From Nakamurella sp040546275 (lineage in GTDB: Bacteria > Actinomycetota > Actinomycetes > Mycobacteriales > Nakamurellaceae): DNA of 64,000 bases. The DNA is taken from assembly GCF_040546275.1 (NCBI RefSeq), contig NZ_JBEPNO010000003.1, positions 62,001 through 126,000 of the forward strand. The letters are read 5' to 3'. The translations under genes and the position numbers were made by a program. Positions 34,771 through 43,331 of the stretch are shown one piece after another; the stretch's first letter is position 1, and every line of letters starts with the position of its first letter. The notes beneath the pieces are model-generated. The model worked only from the letters and a program-made list of their open reading frames with translations. It did not search any database and was not told where the DNA came from.

Positions 34771-36927
34771 TCACGAGCCGCCGACCCCGGTCATCCGGTA
34801 GAGCTTGGTGGTCACACCGCTGGAGACCAGGGTCCAGGACGGCGAAGTCGCCATCGCCTGTTCGAGACGCAGGTAGTCGGCGTAGGTCTGCATGCCGTAC
34901 CGGTCGTCCCAGGCTCCGACGGAGTCGGACATCAGCGCCCAGTGCTGGACACCCGGGACCTGGGTCTGCAGTTCGGTCGTCAGCTGCGCGAGATCCTGCA
35001 CCGGGTCGTAGGCCGACGTCACGAGCGGGTAGTCGTTCAGCGATTCCCGCGAGGCGTACTGGACGTCGTTGTACCTGGCGGTGACATGGCCGGGCGTGGC
35101 ATTGCCGGTGCCGACGACGAGGAGCACCGCACCCTTCTTGGCGGTGGTCTCGAACTCGCGGATCGCAGTGGTCGAGTCGGGCCGGACCACGCGCGCCCAG
35201 TCAAGACCGGTCTGGCCGAAGGTGTTGACCATGAACAAGCCGACCAACGCGAGCCCGACGGCCACCTTCATGACGGCCCGGTCGGTGCGGACACCTTCGA
35301 AGGCCATGACGGCGAGGATGGCCAGCCACGGCACGGCGAACAGGACGACCCGGAAGATCCCCTCCGACCCGTAGTTGGTCACGGCGAAGAGGGAGCCGGA
35401 GCTGGCACCGGCAAGCAGCAGGGCGAACCGGGTCCGGTCCCGTTTGCGCAGCACCGCCACGATCGCCAGGATGCCGACGACAACCAGGACGGCGGCCGGG
35501 ATGTCGAAGGCCAGCCTGGTGACCAGAGGCTGCGGCAGGGTGGTCCCGCCGTGCACCGGGGGGGCGATGTTGGTGAAGATCTGACCGATGGCGTCCAGGG
35601 ACACGAATCCGCCGAGCGACGACTTGTGCAGCAGTGCCCAGCCGACCGCCGGCACCAGTACGGCGAGCGGGATCCACCAGGGCCTGATCAGCCGGAAGAC
35701 GACGAGCACGGTGAGCTCGGCAACCATCAGGTACGGCGAGATCTGGTGGGTGATGGTGACGACGCACGTCAGCACGGCCACGAAGCCGTAGCGCATCCAC
35801 AGACGGCCGGCGGAGTCGGGGCGGGCACCGATCAGCAGCGCGGCGATGACCAGGCAGAGCGTGTAGCCCACCGACTGCGGCGAGAAGTAGACGATGTTGA
35901 CCGTCGCGCCGAGGGTGGCGATGGCGGCTGCCGTCCAGGCCTGGGCCGCGGTCTGCAGAAAGCGTCCGGCCAGGTTGCGGATGGCAAGGGCGGTGTAGAC
36001 GGTCAGCGCCACGGGGAACCAGGTGGCCAGCGTCATCGGATCGGCGATACCGGCGGCGTCGGTGACCCAGGCGCCCGAGGCGAAGAGTCCCGGCCAGGCC
36101 TGGTAGATGTCGGCGCTGTCGGCGCCGAGGCCGTTGTCCCGGATGTACTCCAGGACACCGACGTGCTTGCCGGCCGACATGACGGCGGGAGCGCCGTAGA
36201 GGATGGCCTGCGCGGCGATGACGGCCGTGATCAGGGTCAGCAGGGGCAACGCCGGGCTGGCGTCGGTGATCCAGGCCAGGACGACCGCGGCGATGAGGAC
36301 CGCAGCGCCGACGAACCACAGCGGACCGACCCTGGCGAGCAGGCCGCCCTCCTCGGGCAGGCCGCGGTGGTCGAACGAATCGACCACCATCAGGACGCAT
36401 CCGAGGACGGTCAGCACCCACCAGCGGACACCGGTCCGAAACGGCGTGGTGGTCCGGATCACCATGAAGCGAACACTTCTCAGGTCCGCGGGCACTGCGA
36501 AGGCCAACATCGCGACCGCGCTGACGACGGCGAACAACAAGGCGATGCCCGGGTGCCACATGCCGGTGCGGGCCATGGCGAAGCCGACGACGGTGGTAGC
36601 GCTGAAACTGATCGCGCCGGAGGCCAGGACGAACGCCGAGACCGACATGGACCCGACGAGCAGGGTCGGCGCGATGCCCCATCCGGTCAGCAGGAACAGG
36701 GCGACGCCCGTCGTGCGCAGGTCACCGATCGAGAAGATCTCGCCGATTACGGCAATTAGCAGCACCACGACGAGGTAGGCGGCGGCGATCAGGCGGTAGG
36801 TAGCCGTCATCGGCGGGGAAGAGGTGATCGCCGCCAGAGGGCGCAGATCGCGGTACCTGACCTTCCCGGACCTGCGGGCACTGGGTCCTGCGTCGTCGGA
36901 CAACCGTTCCATGCTCTCTGTGCTCAT
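34771..36927 (-). CDS. Large polytopic membrane protein of the EPS locus
   Basis: The 718-residue product has roughly 14-16 membrane helices and a soluble C-terminal domain of about 130 residues ('GAVLLVVGTGNATPGHVTARY' onward). The overall shape is that of GT-C glycosyltransferases or Wzy-like polymerases, but I see no diagnostic motif. Its position between a flippase and glycosyltransferases favours a role in chain polymerisation or membrane sugar transfer. The ATG overlaps the upstream GT4 stop (ATGA). A 121-bp gap separates it from the flippase gene. Confidence 0.65.
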   Translation of the reverse strand: MSTESMERLSDDAGPSARRSGKVRYRDLRPLAAITSSPPMTATYRLIAAAYLVVVLLIAVIGEIFSIGDLRTTGVALFLLTGWGIAPTLLVGSMSVSAFVLASGAISFSATTVVGFAMARTGMWHPGIALLFAVVSAVAMLAFAVPADLRSVRFMVIRTTTPFRTGVRWWVLTVLGCVLMVVDSFDHRGLPEEGGLLARVGPLWFVGAAVLIAAVVLAWITDASPALPLLTLITAVIAAQAILYGAPAVMSAGKHVGVLEYIRDNGLGADSADIYQAWPGLFASGAWVTDAAGIADPMTLATWFPVALTVYTALAIRNLAGRFLQTAAQAWTAAAIATLGATVNIVYFSPQSVGYTLCLVIAALLIGARPDSAGRLWMRYGFVAVLTCVVTITHQISPYLMVAELTVLVVFRLIRPWWIPLAVLVPAVGWALLHKSSLGGFVSLDAIGQIFTNIAPPVHGGTTLPQPLVTRLAFDIPAAVLVVVGILAIVAVLRKRDRTRFALLLAGASSGSLFAVTNYGSEGIFRVVLFAVPWLAILAVMAFEGVRTDRAVMKVAVGLALVGLFMVNTFGQTGLDWARVVRPDSTTAIREFETTAKKGAVLLVVGTGNATPGHVTARYNDVQYASRESLNDYPLVTSAYDPVQDLAQLTTELQTQVPGVQHWALMSDSVGAWDDRYGMQTYADYLRLEQAMATSPSWTLVSSGVTTKLYRMTGVGGS

Positions 36928-38108
36928 CGGGCAGTTCCACCATTTCCGGCTGTCGCCTCGAGGTTCGCCGGTGCCGCGCGCCCATCCTCCACCGGCCGGC
37001 GCCGACGTCCGCCATCGGCGGCCGTCTGCAGGATGCTCTCCACCTGATCGACGGAGGATTTCAGCGAGAAGTGGTCCAACACGTGCTGGGTGCAGCGCGA
37101 GGCCAATGCGGGATCATCGGTGCGCCAGGACCGCAGGGACTGCAGCTTCCCGGCCAGGGCAGCGGAATCCGTTGGTTCGAACAGCATGTCCTCGAACTCC
37201 CCGGTGAGGATCTCGGGAATCCCGCCGACGCGGGAAGCCAGCACCGGTCGGCCGGTGGCCATCGCCTCGATCACCACCCGCCCGAAGGGTTCCTGCCACT
37301 GCGCGGGCAGGACCACGACGTCGGCCGCATTCAGCAACGACAGGACGTCCTTGCGCATCGGCAGCCAGGTCACCGAAGCGGGCAGGTCGGCGCGAAGCCG
37401 GCGAACGTACCCGGTGTCGGCGGGCAGCCCGTCGGCCACCAGCAGCAGGCGGGCACCGACCTGGTCCGTCCGCCGCCACGCGTCCAGCAGGACGTCGACG
37501 CCCTTCTCCGGTGCCGCCCTGCCGTAGTAGAGGACGACGTACTCGTCGGGGTCGATACCGAGAGCATTTCTGGCCTCGAGCATCTCGGGTCGTCCGGCAG
37601 CCGGGTAGTCGGCCTGGTCGATCCCGTTGTGCACGACGCTCACGCGCTCGCTGGGCAGCCCGGCGCGCAACCACTCCTGGCGGATGTCGGCCGACACGGC
37701 GGCGAAGCCGGCGGTCAGCTTGCCGAAGATCGAGATGCCGGGCATCGTCGGCCGGTTGTGCAGGTGGACGACCAGCCGGGCCCCGGCCAGCCGGGAGGCC
37801 AGCACGCCCCAGATCAGCTGCTCGCACCGGTTGAGGTAGACGACGTCCGGCTTCATGGCCGCGGCCGCCCTGACGGCGGGCAGCAGACGCGGGACATCAC
37901 GGAGCAGGGTCGACTTGACGGCGTCGAAGCTCGGCACCTGCCGCAACTCCTCCGTCATCGCTTCCCAGTCGGAGTGCAACGCCCCGGACTCGTTGTACAG
38001 CGCGCTGATCCGGTGGCCACGGGCGTGCAGCTCCCTGGTCACCTGCAACGTGTTGAGTTCGACGCCCCCGACCGGGGCCAGCACACCCGGATTGACCAGG
38101 ATCCTCAT
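36924..38108 (-). CDS. GT4-family glycosyltransferase
   Basis: The 394-residue product is a GT-B retaining glycosyltransferase. The N-terminal domain has 'PVGGVELNTLQVTRELHARG' (acceptor loop) and 'VHNGID' at the domain junction. The C-terminal nucleotide-sugar domain has 'LYYGRAAPEKGVDVLLDAW' and the EX7E motif 'EPFGRVVIEAMATGRPVLAS'. It adds a sugar to the growing exopolysaccharide unit on the cytoplasmic face. It is coupled by ATGA overlaps to genes on both sides. The Arg/Pro-rich C-terminal tail is not part of the domain. Confidence 0.9.
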   Translation of the reverse strand: MRILVNPGVLAPVGGVELNTLQVTRELHARGHRISALYNESGALHSDWEAMTEELRQVPSFDAVKSTLLRDVPRLLPAVRAAAAMKPDVVYLNRCEQLIWGVLASRLAGARLVVHLHNRPTMPGISIFGKLTAGFAAVSADIRQEWLRAGLPSERVSVVHNGIDQADYPAAGRPEMLEARNALGIDPDEYVVLYYGRAAPEKGVDVLLDAWRRTDQVGARLLLVADGLPADTGYVRRLRADLPASVTWLPMRKDVLSLLNAADVVVLPAQWQEPFGRVVIEAMATGRPVLASRVGGIPEILTGEFEDMLFEPTDSAALAGKLQSLRSWRTDDPALASRCTQHVLDHFSLKSSVDQVESILQTAADGGRRRRPVEDGRAAPANLEATAGNGGTAR

Positions 38109-40501
38109 GACGCCGGGGATTTCGGCGCCGCGCCGGCCTTGACGCGGTTGTTGCGCCTTCCCATCGCGTAGAGCGCCGGTCCCATCGCCATGCCGGCGAA
38201 CTCACGGACGATGAGGGCCCTCTTCGAACCCACCGCAGGGCTCGCGACTGCGGGTCGGCTCTGCTGTCCCCGGGGGACGGTCACCGCCTTGGCGATGCCC
38301 GGTGGAATCTTGCGGAGCAGCTGCGGGCGGGTGTCGCTGTCCAGCAGGTGCTTGGTGATGAAGGCCGACAGTCCTGTTCCGTATCCGAAGATCTGGCGAC
38401 GGAGCCCGTCGAGGTCGGAGCGGTGGTGATGCCAGACGATGGCGGCCGGCTCGTAGGCGATCGCCCGGTCCTCCAGGAGTACCCGGACGAACATGTCCAG
38501 ATCTTCTCCACCTTTTGCTCTGGTGCCGGCGCCGAGCGCAACGTCGAAACCGCCGAGGTCCCGGAGCAGCCGGGTATCGAACGCCATCGAGGCGCCGGTG
38601 CCGAAAAGCCCTGCGGCGTAGGGATACAGCGGATCCGTGGCGTGCGAGCGCAGGTCGAACAACTGCGGTTCGCAGCTGTCGCCCCAGGAGACCCGCTGGT
38701 CGAAGTAGTGCTCGGCCGGTGTCTCCAGTGTCGCGGTGCAGACCAGACCGGTCACGCAGCCGACGTCGGCACGGCGGGCGAACCCGGCGACCAGTGCGGT
38801 GATCCAGTGCTGATCCACCGCGACGTCGTCGTCGGTGTAGGCGAGGATATCGCCGGTCGCCTCGGCCAGACCGCGGTTCCTCGCGTAGGACAGACCGGCC
38901 ATCGGCTCCACCACGTAGCGGAACCGGGGGTCGGTGCCGACCTGCGCGTCGAAGGCCACGCGACCGGAGTCGGAGCTGGGAGCGTTGTCCACGATGACGA
39001 TCTCGAGGTCGGCGTACTGCAGGTTCTGCAGTCGGCGCAGGCAGTTGCCGAGCTCGGGGGCACGGTCGCGGGTGCAGACGACGACACTGACCTTGGGCAC
39101 GGCGGGGACCTTGGGCACGGCGGGGACCTTGGGCACGGCGGGGACCTTGGGCACTGCGGGGACCTTGGGCACTGCGGGGACCTTGGGCACGGCGGGGGCC
39201 GAAAGGACGTCGGGCAACGCGGCGGACTCGAGTCTGCGGGTCGATCTCTCGGAGAGTGCACCCCTGATCTCGGAGCTGCTGACGAGTCCCCCGGTCAGTG
39301 GTAGCTCCACGAACTGGATGGGCTCTCCGGCCGAGCGCACGAGGATCCGGGCGCGCTGGAAGGGGCGACCTCCGGGGACTTCCAGCATGGTGTCGCCGCT
39401 GGAGATCTCGAACTCGGTGCACCAGACCGCGGAACTCGACAGTGCGACCTGCTCGGTGTCCGGCGACACGGCGACGATCGCGTCGCGAGCGGGCGCACCG
39501 ACCGCGGCAGGTGCTGTGCCGGTACCCCCGGCTGCCGTGACGGGTGTGGTGTGGACGCCGCTCGTGTTGCCCGACCGCACGCTCCGGCGGCCACGGAGGT
39601 AGCCGGCCGAGGTGACGACGAGCCCAAGAGCGACAGCCGCCGAACGGGCCGGGCCGGAGGCGTCACCACGAAGGCCCTGTCCCAGACCGCGGAAGAACGC
39701 CCGGGGCAGGGTGCGCGTCGTGTAGACGCGTTCCGAGGCAAGGGCTGCGCCCGCGCCGACGTGCGAGGCAACGACCGCCTTGGAGACGCCCTCCCAGAAG
39801 CACCGGCTGACGAAGTATCCGACTGTCATGCGGCCATCCGTCACCCGGTGCGAGACAACGGCTTTCGGCTGTCCCATGATCGTCGTGCCGGGGTTCGCGC
39901 GGCCGATCCGGATCGAGAGCTCGGTCTCTTCGCAGCCCAACGGGTGGGTGCCGACCCGTCCGATGCCGTCGGAGAAACCGTCCGTCGTCGCAAGGGCGCT
40001 ACGTCGGAACGCCATCGAGCAGCCCAGCGGATTGCGGATGGGGCCGACCTCCCGCGATTGACCCTCGTAGCTGCTGCCGACCACCCAGAGGAAGGAATCC
40101 GGGAACCACGACGGCCGGCCGGGAGCGTCCCAGGCCGGGACGGCCCACCCGCCCACACCGACGACGAGGTCGTCCTGCATCGGCTCGACCATGTGGCGGG
40201 CCCAGTCGGGCTCGGCCACGGCGTCGTCGTCCAGGAACAGCACCAGATCCGAGACCGATTGTGCGATGCCGGTGTTCCGGGCACCGGACAACCCACGCTT
40301 GTTGCTGTTCGCGATGATCGTGGCCTGCGGCAGCTCGGCACGCAGCCGCACCAGCAATTCTTCGTTGTGATCGACGACGATCACCACCTCGTCAGCGGGA
40401 ACCGACTGCTCGAGGATGGATCTATAGGCCGCGAGTACGTCGTGCCAACGCTTTTCGGTGTAGGCACACATCACGACGGCCACACTGGCCGACGTCCTCA
40501 C
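38105..40501 (-). CDS. Tandem GT2-GT2 glycosyltransferase fusion
   Basis: The 798-residue product joins two family 2 glycosyltransferases. The first (about residues 8-260) has 'VAVVMCAYTEKRW', 'VLFLDDDAVAEPDW' and 'LGCEETELSIRIG'. A spacer contains the small domain often found before actinobacterial GT2s ('RILVRSAGEPIQFVELPL'). Six VPKVPA repeats (about residues 435-470) lead into the second GT2: 'VSVVVCTRDRAPELGNCL', 'ILAYTDDDVAVDQHW', 'GGEDLDMFVRVL'. Both keep the DxD-type acidic motif, so the protein may add two sugars in sequence. The start is GTG 40501, overlapping the upstream stop (GTGA). Confidence 0.88.
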   Translation of the reverse strand: MRTSASVAVVMCAYTEKRWHDVLAAYRSILEQSVPADEVVIVVDHNEELLVRLRAELPQATIIANSNKRGLSGARNTGIAQSVSDLVLFLDDDAVAEPDWARHMVEPMQDDLVVGVGGWAVPAWDAPGRPSWFPDSFLWVVGSSYEGQSREVGPIRNPLGCSMAFRRSALATTDGFSDGIGRVGTHPLGCEETELSIRIGRANPGTTIMGQPKAVVSHRVTDGRMTVGYFVSRCFWEGVSKAVVASHVGAGAALASERVYTTRTLPRAFFRGLGQGLRGDASGPARSAAVALGLVVTSAGYLRGRRSVRSGNTSGVHTTPVTAAGGTGTAPAAVGAPARDAIVAVSPDTEQVALSSSAVWCTEFEISSGDTMLEVPGGRPFQRARILVRSAGEPIQFVELPLTGGLVSSSEIRGALSERSTRRLESAALPDVLSAPAVPKVPAVPKVPAVPKVPAVPKVPAVPKVPAVPKVSVVVCTRDRAPELGNCLRRLQNLQYADLEIVIVDNAPSSDSGRVAFDAQVGTDPRFRYVVEPMAGLSYARNRGLAEATGDILAYTDDDVAVDQHWITALVAGFARRADVGCVTGLVCTATLETPAEHYFDQRVSWGDSCEPQLFDLRSHATDPLYPYAAGLFGTGASMAFDTRLLRDLGGFDVALGAGTRAKGGEDLDMFVRVLLEDRAIAYEPAAIVWHHHRSDLDGLRRQIFGYGTGLSAFITKHLLDSDTRPQLLRKIPPGIAKAVTVPRGQQSRPAVASPAVGSKRALIVREFAGMAMGPALYAMGRRNNRVKAGAAPKSPAS
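39091..39198 (-). repeat. 18-bp coding tandem repeat, six copies
   Basis: Six 18-bp units, differing at one or two positions, encode VPKVPA between the two GT2 halves of the fusion protein. The Val-Pro/Lys-Pro pattern predicts an extended stiff spacer. Confidence 0.93.
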
Positions 40502-41328
40502 ACTGCCTCCGACTGCTGCCCGCGTCCGTCGAAGCCCTGGTGTGCGTGGGTACGCGCACCGAAATCGACCACCCCCGCGTGGCCCGGAAGTGCCGGACGC
40601 ACGCGGGTCGCGCGCTCGCGCAGGATCGTCATGAGCACTCGGGTGCCGTCCCGGAAGGTCCGCAGGTTGCTCTCGCCGGAGCGACGCGGATGCTCGAAGC
40701 TCGGAACCTCCTGGATCAGCTTCTTGGCCTTGGCGACCCGGACGTTGATCATGGTCTCGATCTCGAACCCGTCGCCCCAGTGGGTATCGACGGAGGTGTC
40801 GTGCGGGTTGGGCAGGGCGAAGGCCAGCAGGCACTCGCGCCGGAACGCGTTGTATCCGTAGCAGAGGTCCGAGTAGCCGGTACGGAACAGCAGGTTGGTC
40901 GTTCCGTTCAGGAACTTGTTGCCCACATCGCGCAGCAGGCTGATGTCATCGCTGCCACCACCGAGGGCGAACCGGGTGCCCTTGGCGTAGTGCGCGCCAT
41001 CGTCGAGAGCCTTGACGAACGCCGGGATCTCGCCCGGGTCCATGGACCCGTCCGCGTCGATCATCACGATGTAGTCGCCGGTGGCCGCGGCGAAGCCGGC
41101 GGCCAGCGCATTGCCCTTGCCCTTGCGGCTCTGCTGGAGTACGACGATGTCGGGGCGAGCGCGACGGGCGGCTTCGATGGTCCCGTCCTTCGAATTACCA
41201 TCGACGAGGATCACCTCGTCGATTCCCTCCGGCAGGCCGTCCAGGACGAAGGGAATATTCTTCTCTTCATTACGGGCGGGGACTACGACGGAAACGGTCG
41301 GTCGGCGGTTCGAGCGGTACGGAGGCAT
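40498..41328 (-). CDS. GT2-family glycosyltransferase (DPM-like)
   Basis: The 276-residue product resembles dolichol-phosphate mannosyltransferase-type GT2 enzymes. It shows 'VSVVVPARNEEKNIPFVLDG', 'VILVDGNSKDGTIEAA', 'GKGNALAAGFAAATGDYIVM' and the 'IDADGSMDP' DxD site, without C-terminal membrane helices. It probably transfers a sugar to a polyprenyl-phosphate carrier or starts repeat-unit assembly. It is first in the minus-strand EPS run. ATG 41328 has no free Shine-Dalgarno; the nearest GGAAG is inside a hairpin. Confidence 0.88.
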   Translation of the reverse strand: MPPYRSNRRPTVSVVVPARNEEKNIPFVLDGLPEGIDEVILVDGNSKDGTIEAARRARPDIVVLQQSRKGKGNALAAGFAAATGDYIVMIDADGSMDPGEIPAFVKALDDGAHYAKGTRFALGGGSDDISLLRDVGNKFLNGTTNLLFRTGYSDLCYGYNAFRRECLLAFALPNPHDTSVDTHWGDGFEIETMINVRVAKAKKLIQEVPSFEHPRRSGESNLRTFRDGTRVLMTILRERATRVRPALPGHAGVVDFGARTHAHQGFDGRGQQSEAV

Positions 41329-41343
41329 TCAAGACCGTGCTTT

Positions 41344-41378
41344 CTTCCGGAGCATCCGGAAGGAAGCCGTGAATTTTA
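41344..41378 (-). promoter_or_regulatory. Candidate EPS promoter -10 and 5'-UTR hairpin
   Basis: A minus-strand TAAAAT (41373-41378) would place transcription start near 41366. The first transcribed bases would form a perfect 8-bp hairpin (CTTCCGGA at 41344-41351 with 41355-41362, 3-nt loop) that contains the GGAAG nearest the GT2 start. No good -35 is seen. Confidence 0.45.
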
Positions 41379-41608
41379 CGATCCACGACTACCGGACGAC
41401 TGCCGGAATTAGTTTGGCTGCGATGGTGCCAACTCCGTCGTCGACAGCGGAACCATACCGCCCTGGGCACGGACGGTCACAATCGCCGTGAAGATGTTCA
41501 CACGAAGGAGACTTGTGTTCTCACCAGCGAGTGAACGGCCTGCGGCAATCCCAGGAACCCGGACCCACCGTCATCGATCAATCGGGGTCGGCATCGGGGT
41601 TGCGTCCA

Positions 41609-41626
41609 TTCGAGTGATCACTCGAA
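41609..41626. promoter_or_regulatory. 18-bp perfect palindrome, operator candidate
   Basis: TTCGAGTGATCACTCGAA is a perfect palindrome in the 835-bp gap between the divergent GT2 and GH16 genes. I read no coding sequence over it. Confidence 0.55.
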
Positions 41627-41724
41627 CTGATGCGTTCGGGTCTGGTGCCCCAACGGCTCTGCCCCGACTGAGGCGGGCCCGAGTATCGGGTGGCCGACAT
41701 CACGCGCCGGCGATCGGCCCTACC

Positions 41725-41757
41725 GACCAATCTTCACCAAGATTTTATTTGTTGGTC
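41725..41757. promoter_or_regulatory. Nested AT-rich hairpin in the EPS intergenic region
   Basis: AATCTT-CACC-AAGATT followed by TTATTT looks like a small intrinsic terminator. It is nested inside an outer GACCAA/TTGGTC pair (41725-41730, 41752-41757). The local AT content is far above the surroundings. Confidence 0.4.
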
Positions 41758-42070
41758 ATCATTGGACGGCACTTTGGAGTTCGGTACCGCAACGGCGAAT
41801 ATCCGGTGGTGGCGTGATCCGCGAGACAGAGTTGGTCGGAGGCACGGCTGCTACCATCCTCGGCACCGGTCGAGACTGCAGTGACACCGTCCTGCCTCGC
41901 GGCCGACACATGCGAGACGCGCGCAACGAATCGTCCCAGCGTCGGGTGTTCCAGGACCACGTTCCACGCCCGAAGTGCAATTTCTCGCGTCCCCCCGGCA
42001 GCATCAGGAACTGCACTGAGCCCTACTCCATCACCGTCACGCTCCGCCATCGATTCGCTTCGCAGCGCCA

Positions 42071-42139
42071 CACCCCGCAGCGCCCGTCCACCCGCAGTGC
42101 CCGCCAACCCGCAGTGCCCGCCAACCCGCAGTGCCCGCC
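42071..42139 (+). repeat. 17-bp tandem repeat in the second GH16 leader
   Basis: Three near-identical 17-bp copies of AACCCGCAGTGCCCGCC (42089, 42106, 42123) follow a diverged copy at 42071. They end 25 bp before the GH16 start at 42164. Confidence 0.9.
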
Positions 42140-42163
42140 AAGGAACAGGAAAGATGGTCTGCG

Positions 42164-43267
42164 ATGCCCAGCTGGACGTCTCACCGGATCACCCGTCGCC
42201 TCGCGACCGTCATGACCGGCACCGTGGTCGTCTCTCTGGCGGTCGCCGCCCCGTCGATAGCAGCGGCCGGCCCGTACTCCAGCCCCGGGGTCATTGCCTC
42301 GGTCAGCGCCAGGACCGTCACCACCCAGGTGACGATCAAGGCCACCACCAAGGTCAACGCGACCATGGCCGGCATCTGCGCTCGCAACGCGACCGGCGGC
42401 AACGTCGACTTCCCCTTCGCTGCGGCCGTCGATCTACTCCCTGCCGGCACGACGATCGTGAAGTCGCGGACCCTCAACCCGGGTACCTACAGCTTCTGGG
42501 CCTGCGCCAAGGTCAACGGGAAGTGGAACGACATCAGCGCGAAGTCGACCTTCTCGGTGTCCTCGACCGCCAGTGGCGAGGCCATGCCGGTGGGGAACCT
42601 GCCGAGTTGGAAGCAGATCTTCACCGAGGACTTCAACGCCAACGTCGCCGTGGGCGGGTTCCCCGGCCCGTACGCACCCAAGTGGGATGCCTACGACGGA
42701 TTCCCGGACTCTTCCGGGAACGCCCAGTTCTCCAAGAAGATCATCTCCACGCACGATGGCATGCTCGACATGTACCTGCACACCGAGAACGGCGTGGTGC
42801 TGGGTGCTGCACCGGTTCCGCTCGTCACCGGGGTCTGGCAGGGTCAGGTCTACGGTCGCTACAGCGTCCGCTTCAAGGCAGACTCACTGGGCTACTTCGG
42901 TACCGGCTGGGTGCTCTGGCCAGACAGCAACGACTGGAACGAGGGCGAGATCGACTTCCCCGAAGGAAGTCTGGACAACACCATCGCCGGATTCGTGCAC
43001 TGCATCGGACACGCCCAGGACAACTGCGCCTGGCTGTTCTCCTCGGTGCTGTTCGCCTCGTCCTGGCACACCGCGACCATCGAATGGAAGCCAACCAGCG
43101 TGACGTTCTACCTGGACGGCCACAACATGATCACCAATACCAACGCCGTTCCGAAGAGTCTGCTGCACTGGGTCCTGCAGACAGCGACCAACGGCGGGAA
43201 GCCGAAGGCCACCACCGCCGGACACGTGCTCATCGACTGGGCGACGATCTACGGCTACACCGGCTGA
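42164..43267 (+). CDS. Secreted GH16 glycoside hydrolase, paralogue 2
   Basis: The 367-residue product has the same plan as paralogue 1: a signal peptide ending near residue 35 ('PSIAAAG'), then the beta-rich domain with 'MAGICARNATGGNVDFP' and 'SFWACAKVNGKWNDISAK', then GH16 with 'EGEIDFPEGS' near residue 260. The ExDxxE residues are intact. ATG 42164 has AGGAAAG upstream. The start is fixed by the signal peptide. Its leader carries 17-bp tandem repeats. It diverges from the glycosyltransferase run and is convergent with paralogue 3. Confidence 0.85.
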   Translation: MPSWTSHRITRRLATVMTGTVVVSLAVAAPSIAAAGPYSSPGVIASVSARTVTTQVTIKATTKVNATMAGICARNATGGNVDFPFAAAVDLLPAGTTIVKSRTLNPGTYSFWACAKVNGKWNDISAKSTFSVSSTASGEAMPVGNLPSWKQIFTEDFNANVAVGGFPGPYAPKWDAYDGFPDSSGNAQFSKKIISTHDGMLDMYLHTENGVVLGAAPVPLVTGVWQGQVYGRYSVRFKADSLGYFGTGWVLWPDSNDWNEGEIDFPEGSLDNTIAGFVHCIGHAQDNCAWLFSSVLFASSWHTATIEWKPTSVTFYLDGHNMITNTNAVPKSLLHWVLQTATNGGKPKATTAGHVLIDWATIYGYTG

Positions 43268-43331
43268 CGATCAGGCGGCCGGCGGTACCGACCCCCGGGC
43301 CTCGTGCAGATCGATTGCCCAGGGGCGCATT

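Noticed and set aside
41488..41817. 109-codon plus-strand frame in the EPS intergenic region
   Set aside because: Third-position GC is low for this genome, it runs through the palindrome and the AT hairpin, and it has no recognisable motif.
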